Assembly: GCA_026645415.1 (NCBI GenBank)
Contig: JAPEVH010000017.1
Coordinates: 1-59,896, forward strand
Direction: 5' to 3'
DNA: 59,896 nucleotides
Origin: Candidatus Electronema sp.
GTDB taxonomy: Bacteria; Desulfobacterota; Desulfobulbia; Desulfobulbales; Desulfobulbaceae
How positions within the stretch are numbered: position 1 is the stretch's first letter; every line of letters begins with the position of its first letter. A program made the position numbers and the translations under genes. Below are positions 52,026 through 59,896 of this stretch, one piece after another. The notes beneath the pieces are model-generated. The model was not told the DNA's origin and did not search any database. It worked only from the letters and a program-made list of their open reading frames with translations.

Positions 52026-52041
52026 ATGCAATCAATTGCAT
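52026..52041. promoter_or_regulatory. 16-bp palindrome upstream of the small conserved gene
   Basis: ATGCAATCAATTGCAT is a perfect inverted repeat around CA, 33 bases before the start codon of the gene at 51993. It is a candidate operator; the regulator is unknown. Confidence 0.4.
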
Positions 52042-52063
52042 TACAACGATAAAAAACCTAAAT

Positions 52064-52082
52064 AAAACCTTTGTAGGGTTTT
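52064..52082 (-). terminator. Weak intrinsic terminator downstream of purC and the repeat array
   Basis: On the minus strand, AAAACC/GGTTTT with a 7-base loop is followed by ATTTAGGTTTTTT. It could end the purC transcript after the repeat array, placing that array in the purC 3' UTR. Confidence 0.45.
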
Positions 52083-52152
52083 GTCAAACAAAAAAAGCCA
52101 GTAGCGTACGGAAAACTGTAAGGCGGGATATTTTAGACATCAGACAGAAGAG

Positions 52153-52404
52153 CTTTGTTGTTTAACAAAACTCCTTAGTTGATAAGCTGAACTTCTTTGC
52201 AAGAAGATAATATTTCTTTGTTGTTTAACAAAACTCTTGTGTTGATAAACAAAATTGCTTTCTGGTTTATCTAAATTCTTTGCCTGTTAAACCAAACTTC
52301 TTTCTTGTTCGACAAGATTCTTTTTCTGTTAAACAGCATTCCATTGCGGACAAATGCAATTCCTTTGCCGCCTATCCGCATTCCTTTTCTACCAAGCAGA
52401 AAAC
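52153..52404. repeat. Array of twelve 21-bp tandem repeats with diverged but self-complementary cores
   Basis: Units of exactly 21 bases start at 52153 and run to 52404. The frame CTTT at the left and TTC or CTC at the right recurs, while the middle varies. Units 1 and 4 hold TTGTTTAACAA, unit 8 holds CTTGTTCGACAAG, unit 9 CTGTTAAACAG, unit 10 ATTGC/GCAAT and unit 12 TTTTCT/AGAAAA. Most units are centred near position 11. Units 2, 3 and 6 pair poorly. Between units, T-A pairs become C-G in matched positions, which hints at selection for the dyad. It lies between purC and the small conserved gene. Confidence 0.92.
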
Positions 52405-52500
52405 GTATTGAACTGGCATTCATAGTTGCGGGGAAAGGGGCAGGTACTGCGGGCTGGCCGGAGCAGCGAGATACGCTGCTCCCAAAAAGCCAATCTTATC

Positions 52501-53397
52501 TCATATTGTCAGTCGCCGCAGGGCCTCTTCATAACGGGCCGCTGTCTTTTCCACAATCTCCTGTGGCAGAGGAGGTGGCGGAGGCTGCTTGTTCCAGTCA
52601 AGCGAGGACAGATAATCACGCAAGAACTGCTTATCAAAGCTGGGTTGTCCCTTGCCCGGTGCGTACTGATCCTGCGGCCAGAAGCGGGAAGAATCTGGAG
52701 TCAGCACCTCATCGATCAGCAGCAGTTCGTCATCTGCGGTCATGCCCAGCTCAAACTTGGTGTCAGCAATAATGATACCTTTGCTCAAGGCGTATTCGGC
52801 TGCCTTTTCATACAGGTTGACGCTGATTTCAGCCATCTTTGTGGCGGTCTCTTTGCCGATGATTGCTTCCATTTGCGCAATGGAAATATTTTCATCGTGC
52901 AGGCCCTGCTCGGCCTTGGTTGAGGGCGTGAACAATGGTTGCGGCAACTTGTCGGATTCGCGCAAACCCGCAGGCAGGGCAAAGCCACAAACAGTGGTAT
53001 TCTTTGTATACGCTGACCAGAAGGAACCAGAAAGATAGCCTCGGACAATGCACTCAATGGGCATGACCTTGGTGCGGCGCACGAGCATAGAACGGCCTTC
53101 AAGCTGGTCGCGATACTGATGGCAGATCGCCGGATACTGGTCAACTTCAGCGGTTAGCAGGTGATTAGGCGCAATATCAGCCAAGAGCTTGAACCAAAAT
53201 AAAGAAATCTGAGTCAGCACTTGGCCTTTGCCCGGCACTGGCTCGTTCATCACCACATCGTAAGCAGAAATCCGGTCTGTGGCAATCATGAGCAGCTTAT
53301 CCTCATGACCGGGAATTGCATACATGTCACGCACCTTGCCCCGGTGCAGCAGGTTCAGCTCTGGCAGATTGGTCTGGATAAGAGCGGCAGCAGTCAT
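52501..53397 (-). CDS. purC: Phosphoribosylaminoimidazole-succinocarboxamide synthase
   Basis: SAICAR synthase adds aspartate to CAIR in purine synthesis. The 298-residue protein has LLHRGKVRDMYAIPG, MIATDRISAYDVVMNEPVPG, PIECIVRGYLSGS, IIIADTKFELGM and EVLTPDSSRFWPQD. Length fits the ~300-residue eukaryote-like bacterial form. I use the ATG at 53397; one three codons upstream is equally possible. Adenylate kinase lies upstream on the same strand, 75 bases away. Confidence 0.97.
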   Translation of the reverse strand: MTAAALIQTNLPELNLLHRGKVRDMYAIPGHEDKLLMIATDRISAYDVVMNEPVPGKGQVLTQISLFWFKLLADIAPNHLLTAEVDQYPAICHQYRDQLEGRSMLVRRTKVMPIECIVRGYLSGSFWSAYTKNTTVCGFALPAGLRESDKLPQPLFTPSTKAEQGLHDENISIAQMEAIIGKETATKMAEISVNLYEKAAEYALSKGIIIADTKFELGMTADDELLLIDEVLTPDSSRFWPQDQYAPGKGQPSFDKQFLRDYLSSLDWNKQPPPPPLPQEIVEKTAARYEEALRRLTI

Positions 53398-53472
53398 TGG
53401 CAGCATAAGGGAAAAAAGTTGGCAAGCACGGGCAGAAGGAATCTCCTGCCCAAAAACAACGAGAACAGCGTT

Positions 53473-54120
53473 TTACAGACTTAGCTCTTTTTTGACCGCT
53501 GCGATGACCGCATCACTGCTCACTGCTTCAACGGAAAGCAATATTCCTTCGTTCTTATAGAAGCCAATCAGCGGCGCAGTTTTTTCGTTATAAGTGGCCA
53601 GACGGTGGCTGATTGCCTCCTCTGTCTCGTCCTCACGCTGCACAACTTTGGCACCACATTTGTCGCAAATACCTTCTTGCTTCGGCGGATTAGATTTCAC
53701 GTTATAAATTGCTTGGCACGCTGAATTTTCGCAGGTGCGGCGGGTACAAAGACGGTCAAGAATAATATCTTTTGGCACGTCAATGCTCACAGCGCGATCA
53801 AGGGTGATGCCCAGTTTGACTAACAGCTCTTTCAGTTCCTCGGCCTGCGGAATGGTGCGTGGAAAGCCGTCCAGCAGGAAACCTTTGGCGCAGTCTGGCT
53901 CTTGCAGCCGCTTCTCCATGATGCCCATAATCAGGGAATCTGGCACCAAATCGCCACGCTTCATGTAGCCTTCAGCTTCCTTGCCCAGCTCAGTTCCAGC
54001 CTGTACTGCACCGCGCAAAATGTCACCAGTAGAAATCTGCACAGAACCGTCAATAGCAGTCAACAGCTTGGCAACAGTGCCTTTACCTGCGCCGGGCGCA
54101 CCGAGAAGGATTAGCTTCAT
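53473..54120 (-). CDS. adk: Adenylate kinase
   Basis: The 215-residue enzyme interconverts AMP + ATP and 2 ADP. It has P-loop GAPGAGKGTVAKLL, STGDILRGAV, and GFLLDGFPRTIPQAEEL. Its long LID has four cysteines (CTRRTCENSAC and CDKCG region), suggesting a structural zinc site. An AGGAGAACACA sequence precedes the ATG. It forms a probable two-gene unit with purC. Confidence 0.97.
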   Translation of the reverse strand: MKLILLGAPGAGKGTVAKLLTAIDGSVQISTGDILRGAVQAGTELGKEAEGYMKRGDLVPDSLIMGIMEKRLQEPDCAKGFLLDGFPRTIPQAEELKELLVKLGITLDRAVSIDVPKDIILDRLCTRRTCENSACQAIYNVKSNPPKQEGICDKCGAKVVQREDETEEAISHRLATYNEKTAPLIGFYKNEGILLSVEAVSSDAVIAAVKKELSL

Positions 54121-54299
54121 TGTGTTCTCCTTGTTAGTATGTTTATGGAAAAAATGATTGATTACAGCTTAGAATGAAATGGAGCAGTATTCAGAAAGAA
54201 TGGTCGTGGCCCCTTTAAGCAAAAAAGATAGATAAGATACACTATTTTCTGCTATGAGGATAGGGCAAAGTAAAGGATGAAAAGCTATAGCATTGTTCG

Positions 54300-55016
54300 T
54301 TACAGAGAACCGATAGTTGCCAGAACGATTCCGGCAGCTATCCAAGCGAAGCCAATAAGGGTTGGCGTAAAATCACCAACGTGGAGTAGCTCCAATTCCT
54401 TTCTGCTGCTTGTTTTTATTGTATTAAGTTCTCTTGTTATATCTGAATTTGTTTTCCCTATATTTCTTTCTAAGTTGGAAACATTTAGCATGTTTTCAAT
54501 AGTTTCTTTAGAAAGCATCTCTATAGCTTCATTAATTTTTTTCAAAATATCCTCAATAGGTTGATTCAGATCAACTTTTCCTGGAAAAACTCTGCGTGAT
54601 GCAGTTGCATGAACTCCTAATGTAACATTTGCATTACCTTGTACAACAGTAGATATTCTTTTAAACTTAGGATATCTTTTGAACCATTCTTTCAAGCTAT
54701 CGGTTATTGGCTGAGGATCAAAGTATTTCCTAACATCAAAAAGACTGAATATTGCCTGGGCCATTCCAGCTAATTGGAGCACACATCCTGCAATAATAAA
54801 GGCTTTACTATTCCAATCAAGAAGCCAGCAGATAACGACAGAAGCGAAGACAAAAAATATCCCACCAAAGACTTCCCTTACTTGGCAAAGCCAGTGCCAA
54901 ACTTCTCTGCTCCATCTTGCTAGATGCTTAAAATAGAACAAGATATTTTTCGCATAAAATTGCTTTGTAATAAACAGAGCAATGACTATAGATACGATGA
55001 GAAATACTATGCACAT
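54300..55016 (-). CDS. Membrane protein with coiled region, unknown function
   Basis: The 238-residue protein has N-terminal helices at about residues 1-20 and 43-64, a third at about 70-92, and a C-terminal helix at about 215-237 (TLIGFAWIAAGIVLATIG). Between them lies a soluble, partly helical region with NVTLGVHATASRRVF and LNVSNLERNIGKTNSDITRE. The family is not recognised. The gene is clearly AT-rich compared with adk and lpxC on either side, which suggests horizontal acquisition. Confidence 0.5.
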   Translation of the reverse strand: MCIVFLIVSIVIALFITKQFYAKNILFYFKHLARWSREVWHWLCQVREVFGGIFFVFASVVICWLLDWNSKAFIIAGCVLQLAGMAQAIFSLFDVRKYFDPQPITDSLKEWFKRYPKFKRISTVVQGNANVTLGVHATASRRVFPGKVDLNQPIEDILKKINEAIEMLSKETIENMLNVSNLERNIGKTNSDITRELNTIKTSSRKELELLHVGDFTPTLIGFAWIAAGIVLATIGSL

Positions 55017-55150
55017 ATAATACTGTTATTTTTCTATTCTTTGCTAAATCAAAGACAATGCTTTTTATTTATTAAACTGAAAGTATTAGATAAATTACCA
55101 ACAAAGCACTGCTGAATCATTTATACTACGCAGTGGCGGACAGCCCTTGA

Positions 55151-55252
55151 CTAGCCAGCCGCCTTTTTAAATCCTGCTTGCTTCAAGGCGTAAAGCTGGT
55201 TACGTTCTGCTTCGTTGAGTTGTGCGTAGGTACGTAGATCTTCATGTGCATT
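55151..55252 (-). pseudogene. Possible IS30-type transposase N-terminal remnant
   Basis: A frame ending in YAQLNEAERNQLYALKQAGFKKA resembles the beginning of IS30-family transposases (typical pattern: YxQLTxxERxxIxxLxKAG) but stops immediately afterwards. It has no plausible start. It is short, so the match could be fortuitous. Confidence 0.35.
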
Positions 55253-55320
55253 CCTCTTACTTGGTAGTGAAAATTGAGCCATCATATTACCACAACTCAC
55301 TCTTTTCTCTAACCAGCAAA

Positions 55321-55356
55321 AAGTTGCACTTACAACTTGAATCCACCAAAAAAAGC
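55321..55356 (+). repeat. Dispersed ~35-bp repeat related to 31966-32000
   Basis: AAGTTGCACTTACAACTTGA and the following ATCCACCAAA resemble the hairpin region after the exported-protein gene at 31.95 kb. The identical stretch is CAACTTGAATCCAC. Its status as a mobile-element end or other repeat is open. Confidence 0.4.
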
Positions 55357-55409
55357 ATCTCTGTTTTTGGCCAACTTGTGAGGAAGTCTGCAAAAAAGAC
55401 AAAAAGAAA

Positions 55410-55434
55410 CCCGCTGACCTAGATAGTCAGCGGG
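55410..55434 (-). terminator. Intrinsic terminator of lpxC
   Basis: On the minus strand the 9-bp stem CCCGCTGAC/GTCAGCGGG with a 7-base loop is followed by TTTCTTTTTGTCTTTTTT. It lies about 40 bases after the lpxC stop. Confidence 0.88.
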
Positions 55435-55473
55435 CTGGGCACGGAACAACAGGAGGAACAACAGAAAAACTGC

Positions 55474-56457
55474 TCAGGCCGGACAGGGCGCAGAAGCAGG
55501 GAACAACAGTCCCGAAAGAGAGACAGGAGACCTCTTCTTCCGGGGCTTGACCGGGGCTACAACATGGGGCTGACCCGGATTTCTTAATTCAACATACTCC
55601 CAGCTCTCTGGGGAATCAACTACTGCCTGCATCAAACTGTGATGCAAAGCATGGCCAGAGCGACTAGCAATTACATGACCAAGGATAGGGCTACCAAGCA
55701 GAGCTAAATCACCGATAAGATCAAGCATTTTGTGGCGAACAAACTCATCTTCAAAACGCAGGCCGTCTTCATTCAGAATGCGCCGACGGTCCCAGTGAAT
55801 GGCAATCACATTTTGCAGGCTACCGCCCAAGGCAAGCCCATTCCGCCACAATTCCTCGACCTGCTCAACAAAACCAAAAGTCCGAGCTTTGGCGATTTCA
55901 TTGGTAAAACGTTCTGGAGTGAGTTCCATGGTGTAGCTTTGATCCTTGATCAGGTCAGTGCCAAAACTGATGCTACTTGTTATTTTGCAGCCTTCATAAG
56001 GCTCGATACGGATAAATTTGTCGCCAGAGACACAGGAGACTGGCTTGGTGAAGCGGATAACTTTGCGCAGAGCACGTTGCCTTTTTTGACCTACCCCATC
56101 TAAGAGCTGAATAAAAGGGCCTGCGCTGCCATCCATGATCGGGACTTCATGGCCGTCGAGTTCAATATCAGCGTTATCAATGCCTGCGCTGTGCAGGGCG
56201 GCAAGAAGATGCTCTGTGGTGGAAACCCGTTCGTTCCCGCAGCCAATTGTTGTAGCAAGTGTGGTATCGCTGATCTGCTCCATTCTTGCTGGAATGCTTG
56301 TTCTTTTGCTTAAATCAGAACGGCGGAAGCAAATGCCGCTGTTTTCTTCCGCTGGTTTTATAGTCAAATTGACGGTTCTGCCGGAATGCAAACCAACACC
56401 GCTACAGCTAATTTGATGCGCTAGTGTGTGCTGATGCGGGTCAAGGTTGATTGCCAT
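55474..56457 (-). CDS. lpxC: UDP-3-O-acyl-N-acetylglucosamine deacetylase
   Basis: LpxC performs the committed step of lipid A synthesis and uses zinc. The 327-residue protein has ISCSGVGLHSGRTVNLTI, zinc His in STTEHLLAALHSAGIDN, VPIMDGSAGPF, and HKMLDLIGDLALLGSPILGH with His and Asp ligands. The C-terminal extension SPVSLSGLLFPAS is short. The start at MAINLDPHQHT was chosen because the upstream MRYKD is not conserved. It shows the organism is Gram-negative. Confidence 0.96.
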   Translation of the reverse strand: MAINLDPHQHTLAHQISCSGVGLHSGRTVNLTIKPAEENSGICFRRSDLSKRTSIPARMEQISDTTLATTIGCGNERVSTTEHLLAALHSAGIDNADIELDGHEVPIMDGSAGPFIQLLDGVGQKRQRALRKVIRFTKPVSCVSGDKFIRIEPYEGCKITSSISFGTDLIKDQSYTMELTPERFTNEIAKARTFGFVEQVEELWRNGLALGGSLQNVIAIHWDRRRILNEDGLRFEDEFVRHKMLDLIGDLALLGSPILGHVIASRSGHALHHSLMQAVVDSPESWEYVELRNPGQPHVVAPVKPRKKRSPVSLSGLLFPASAPCPA

Positions 56458-56725
56458 GTCTTTATACCTCATGCCGGTTTAGTCGGCAGATTCTGTCTCG
56501 GTTGTCGTCCCACTGCTCTTTACTTTGTAGCATGTTCTCATGCAAAATACCGACCAAAATTTTTATTTTCTGTCGTTGCGCGGCTAAAAAATAGAACTTT
56601 CAGCGAAAACTCAAGATGATAAAATATGGAAACTGAAGGAGTGATAGCACCTTGTTCATGCGTCTAACTGTGGCAAAAAAGCCACACTCAAGGTTTACAG
56701 GCAGAGCTGTGTTCTTTTTGCCACA

Positions 56726-57802
56726 TCATGCAGAGGCAACTATCTGCTGCTGATTTCTAGCTGCGCAGTTAAGCACTAGGTTGTCTAAACTGGATTCCGG
56801 GGCAGCCTGCATGATTACTCCATAAAGCGGCAAAGAAACTGAAAGACCACGTATTTTAACCAAATCTTTTTCTGTACAGAGCAGACAATCTGCTCCAGAC
56901 TGTTTTGCTCGCTGCATGAGTGGCCTTGCGGTCCGTTCTGAGTAGGCATGATGATCTGGCAAGGCATTAAAGGCTGTAGGCTCAATAGCAAGCTGTTTGA
57001 GCGTTTTTTGGAAACCATCAGGACGAGCAATGCCGCAGAACGCAAAGCAGCGGCGGTTTGCTAGTTCCTCTTGTCGTACCACTGTTCTGCTGCCGTCCGC
57101 TTCCTGCCGCACTAAAGCAACTGCTCGGCTACCACTAAAAAAGACAGGTCTATCTGGAAATTTATCTTGAAGCAGCTTACGGAAGCTGACTGCCTGTTCA
57201 ATATTGCTTTCATCAGTACCAGTAAGAACAAAGGCATGGCTGCGATACAGGGCGCGTACTGGCTCACGGAGGTCACCGCCAGGAAAAACGCGAGAGTTGC
57301 CAGCCAGTTTATCTGCACTAAAAAGCACCAAGTCAAGATTACGACGTACTGCCAGATGCTGAAAGCCGTCATCCAAAAGGAGGACATTTGCGCCCATCGC
57401 TACAGCCTTGGCCGCAGGCAGCCGCCGCACCACGCCAGTCAGTACAGGCACACCGGGTAAACTCTCTGCCAGCATTCGTGGCTCATCACCAACATAGGCG
57501 GCATCTAAGAGCACTTTATCACCGTCGGAAACCACGTTGATCCGAGCCTTGGTTGCGCCGCCGTAGCCTCGGCTAATAATTGCTGGGCGAAAGCCTTCAG
57601 CTTGAAGCAGACGGGCAAAATGCTGCACCAGCGGGGTTTTTCCTGTGCCACCCAGCATCAAATTGCCGATACTGATCACCGGCACATCAAGCTCATAGGA
57701 AGCAAAGACCCCATTGTGGTAAAATTGCTCTCGCAGTCGCATGGTCAGGCTATAGAGCGGTGACAGCGGCCTGCCAAGCTGATAATAAAAATTCCGATTC
57801 AT
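56726..57802 (-). CDS. lpxK: Tetraacyldisaccharide 4'-kinase
   Basis: LpxK phosphorylates lipid A disaccharide at the inner membrane. The 358-residue protein has an N-terminal amphipathic or membrane helix, then VISIGNLMLGGTGKTPLVQH with the P-loop GGTGKT. IISRGYGG, GDEPRMLA, LLDDGFQHLAVRRNLDLVLF and FCGIARPDGFQKTL follow. Its start overlaps the stop of an IS630 remnant, so an insertion has replaced the upstream promoter region. Confidence 0.95.
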   Translation of the reverse strand: MNRNFYYQLGRPLSPLYSLTMRLREQFYHNGVFASYELDVPVISIGNLMLGGTGKTPLVQHFARLLQAEGFRPAIISRGYGGATKARINVVSDGDKVLLDAAYVGDEPRMLAESLPGVPVLTGVVRRLPAAKAVAMGANVLLLDDGFQHLAVRRNLDLVLFSADKLAGNSRVFPGGDLREPVRALYRSHAFVLTGTDESNIEQAVSFRKLLQDKFPDRPVFFSGSRAVALVRQEADGSRTVVRQEELANRRCFAFCGIARPDGFQKTLKQLAIEPTAFNALPDHHAYSERTARPLMQRAKQSGADCLLCTEKDLVKIRGLSVSLPLYGVIMQAAPESSLDNLVLNCAARNQQQIVASA

Positions 57803-58146
57803 TTTTTGTCTAAGCAGTGATCCTTAAATAATCGACACTTCAGGAACTTTATAATTAACGACATCAGTCTGAAAACATTAATGCGGGAACTTCGTTCCGA
57901 CGGAATTCCATCCGTTTTTTCGATCTTCTGCCAACCGTACGTTCCGTACGGCGTAAGACTGAAGCCGCTTTCGTCGGCAAAATAAACACTCAGAGCACCA
58001 TGCGCTTCCAAAGCGAACAGCACTTCGAGTTCTTTAACTTTTTTGTTGTATTCTTCAGGAGATGGAAATCTTTTAAGGACTCTTCTGAAACGTTTCCAAG
58101 AATAACCGAGTTTTTTTAAGAAAGCAGCATCTTTTTCGTTAAGTAG
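57799..58146 (-). pseudogene. IS630-family transposase remnant B (middle part with internal deletion)
   Basis: The frame reads LLNEKDAAFLKKLGYSWKRF onward and contains VYFADESGFSLTPYGTYGWQ, the first DDE Asp region of IS630 transposases, then IPSERSSRINVF. Thereafter it departs from the family and ends close to the repeat TAAG-AGT-ATCCTTAAATAA at 57811-57831. The same end occurs at 58140-58160. It lacks the second Asp and Glu. Confidence 0.75.
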
Positions 58147-58518
58147 TTATCCTTAAATAACAGATACTTATTGTATCATTATAATTAATAGAAAAATCTC
58201 GTACGGATCCAGTAAAAATATTTTTCAAAGCTTCTTCGAGAGTTTTCAAATTTTCATAGTCCTTCGGCTTCAACCATTCATATTTTATCTTCTTCCACAA
58301 AATCTCAATGATATTCAGATGGGGACTGTATCGATGGAGAAAAAATATGTACAATTCCTGCTCTTTCCATTCTTTTGTTTTTTCTTTGAACGCGGCACTG
58401 CTATGAACAGAAGCATTATCGACAACGATAACCGATCGTCCTTTTGTCGCCGATACTAGTCTTCGTTGCCAACAATGTCCTTTACTGGGGCGACAAAATC
58501 GCCCCAGCGCAAAAGAGA
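58139..58518 (-). pseudogene. IS630-family transposase remnant A (C-terminal part)
   Basis: Translation gives RSVIVVDNASVHSSAAFKEK and HRYSPHLNIIEILWKKIKYE, the second Asp and the Glu of the DDE triad, ending CYLRITT. It begins right at the LivK-like stop codon without its N-terminal half. In transcription order the C-terminal fragment precedes fragment B, so these are two partial copies rather than one gene. Confidence 0.8.
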
Positions 58519-59637
58519 TTACGGCACCTGCTCAAACTTACCTTCTTTAACTGTGTACATGGTGTAACCAACGCCAGTAGCATCACCGTGCGGATCAAAC
58601 CTGATATCGCCAAACGGAGTGACAGCAATCTGCTTGTGTAGCACATCAGCTACTTTTTCCGCCTCGGTTGAACCTGCCTTTTCCACAGCATTGGTCAGGG
58701 CAATGGCTGCCGCAACTGCGTTATCAAAAAAGGCTCCTGGTTCACCACCGTACTTCGTGACATAGGCTTGGCGATACTGTTTGGTCACTGGATTGCTAGA
58801 CACATCTGCCGGGCCACTCGCATAGACACCTTCTGCGTATCTGCCTGCAATTTTGAGAAAGGTATCGTCTTTCACTCCGTCATCAGAAATAAAGAACGTT
58901 TTCATGCCCTTTCTGCGCATCTGGGTAATAATTTTGGATGCCTCTGGATGATAACCACCAAAAATCACTGCATTAGCACGAGTGCGTTTAATCTTCTGCA
59001 CCACGGCCGAATAATCGACCGCTCCTGGCGTGATACCCTCAAAGAGCACCACCTCGGCCAAAGCACCTTTACGAATAGCCTCCTGCGCATCTTCAGCTAA
59101 CCCTTTGCCGTAATCGCCTTTATCGTGGATAATGGCAATTTTCTTAATGGGTTCATCCTTTAAAAGATCAACTACAAAATCGACAATTGTTTTTGCCTGT
59201 GCGTTATTCGGGGCAATGGTTCGGTAAAAGTTGGGATATTTGCCGCTTTCGGTTAGGTCGCTGTCTGTGGCAGAAGAGGACATAACAATCACATCTGCAT
59301 CTGTGTAAACCGGCAAAGCTGCCTTGGTTGCACTCGAGCAGATATGGCCAATAACAAGTTCCACCCCCTCTGAAACCAGCTTGGTTGCGATATTGGCTGC
59401 TACTTCTGGCTTACAGACATCATCCTCAATCAATAGATCAACCTTAGCACCATTAATGCCGCCATGAGCATTGATATGATCGACCACTAGCTGTACGGCC
59501 CGCGCTGTTGGCTGACCGTAAGAAGCTAGATCGCCGCTCAGTGCTCCAGCCACCCCAATTTTGATTGGATCAGCAGCAAAGGCATTGATCGCCAGCGCGA
59601 TGCCGACAAAAGGAATCAGTTTTGTCCAACTCTTCAT
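58519..59637 (-). CDS. Branched-chain amino acid ABC transporter substrate-binding protein (LivK-like)
   Basis: The 372-residue product has a signal peptide (about 1-21, ending NAFAADPIKIGVAG) and the type I periplasmic fold. ALSGDLASYGQPTARAVQLV, CSSATKAALPVYTDADVIVM, HDKGDYGKGLAEDAQEAIRK and FGGYHPEASKIITQMRRKGM are typical of LivJ/LivK. AAGGAGG before the ATG fixes the start; an upstream frame is rejected. It has no adjacent liv permease genes in the window, and IS remnants lie on both sides. Confidence 0.92.
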   Translation of the reverse strand: MKSWTKLIPFVGIALAINAFAADPIKIGVAGALSGDLASYGQPTARAVQLVVDHINAHGGINGAKVDLLIEDDVCKPEVAANIATKLVSEGVELVIGHICSSATKAALPVYTDADVIVMSSSATDSDLTESGKYPNFYRTIAPNNAQAKTIVDFVVDLLKDEPIKKIAIIHDKGDYGKGLAEDAQEAIRKGALAEVVLFEGITPGAVDYSAVVQKIKRTRANAVIFGGYHPEASKIITQMRRKGMKTFFISDDGVKDDTFLKIAGRYAEGVYASGPADVSSNPVTKQYRQAYVTKYGGEPGAFFDNAVAAAIALTNAVEKAGSTEAEKVADVLHKQIAVTPFGDIRFDPHGDATGVGYTMYTVKEGKFEQVP

Positions 59638-59699
59638 GACGATACCTCCTTGAATCATTTTTGTATTTTTGCTCACATTGCAAAATAGGCTTCAATCTG

Positions 59700-59896
59700 C
59701 TATCTTTTCACACTGTCAAGACCCGGATGATTACTTTCCGATTTTTCAAACAAGTCAGGATGAGTTTTCCTCCACTTGCTGAGAGCCTCCATCGGCGTGA
59801 CATGACCGAGGTTTCTTTGAGGAATATTCGAGTTGTAAATATCAAGATACCTGATCAGGGTTTCTTCAAGCTGTTGGGCTGATTCAAAGCGAGTCT
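59700..59896 (-). pseudogene. IS481/IS3-like transposase C-terminal part (runs off the right edge)
   Basis: The frame entering from the right edge gives TRFESAQQLEETLIRYLDIY, then NSNIPQRNLGHVTPMEALSK and ending HPGLDSVKR. This resembles the C-terminus of integrase-core transposases of the IS481 or IS3 families (RFxSxxxLExTLxRYxxxYN). Whether the full gene is intact cannot be seen. Confidence 0.7.

Noticed and set aside
52305-52923. Plus-strand frames across the repeat array and purC
   Set aside because: They cover repeats and the antisense of purC and have no recognisable protein features.

Overview
The window looks like chromosomal DNA of a Gram-negative, diazotrophic anaerobe of the Desulfobacterota, probably order Desulfobulbales and possibly a cable bacterium. 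This is inferred from gene content: an LPS pathway (LpxC, LpxK), NifB fused to a NifX-like domain, NifV and NifA, a corrinoid methyltetrahydrofolate methyltransferase under a cobalamin riboswitch, a Nik-type nickel ECF transporter, a two-CW protein and the Anbu operon. No rRNA or tRNA gene was recognised.

Layout. 1-12.9 kb: the start of glnS, two orphan envelope genes, a two-CW protein, a U32 family protein and aconitase, then serS, a divergent tatC, and a tightly coupled ftsB / UDG-like / histidine-phosphatase run. 13.3-15 kb: dnaA followed by twelve 23-bp tandem repeats. 15-20.8 kb (minus strand): an envelope and efflux block (Arg/Tyr-rich secreted protein, Spy/CpxP-like protein, DUF4405 membrane protein, MacA-like adaptor, MacB-like ATPase, a receiver-only regulator, MacB-like permease). 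21.2-27.2 kb: nifB, an orphan LivK-type binding protein, nifV and nifA, with sigma-54 promoter signatures before nifB and nifV. 27.2-31 kb: the nikMLKQO transporter plus a zinc-ribbon protein. 32-35.8 kb: riboswitch plus methyltransferase, a Tat-exported DUF882 protein and nadE. 35.9-40 kb: the Anbu operon. 40.1-45 kb: lipocalin, DUF2442/DUF4160 pair, DUF4434, gpsA, a small ferredoxin and DUF4469. 45.1-49.7 kb: a repeat array, a TIR-beta-helix fusion, tsaD, two DUF2062 paralogues and ksgA. 50-51.5 kb: two PIN toxin-antitoxin pairs. 51.6-57.8 kb: a small conserved protein, another repeat array, purC, adk, lpxC and lpxK. 57.8 kb to the end: transposase remnants around a second LivK-type gene.

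The most unusual feature is a set of four intergenic tandem arrays, at 4718-4854, 14691-14960, 45120-45257 and 52153-52404. Their sequences are unrelated, but three have a 23-bp period (one unit is 22 bp) and the fourth has a 21-bp period, and most units carry a dyad. In the 52-kb array the units diverge while several keep self-complementary arms. Three of the four lie between a stop codon and a hairpin, so they may be transcribed as 3' UTR. Other dispersed elements are a 29-bp repeat that encodes the end of GpsA and recurs in two very short ORFs, and a ~108-bp hairpin repeat beside the toxin-antitoxin genes.

All calls come from reading the sequence and recalled family knowledge; no database search was run.
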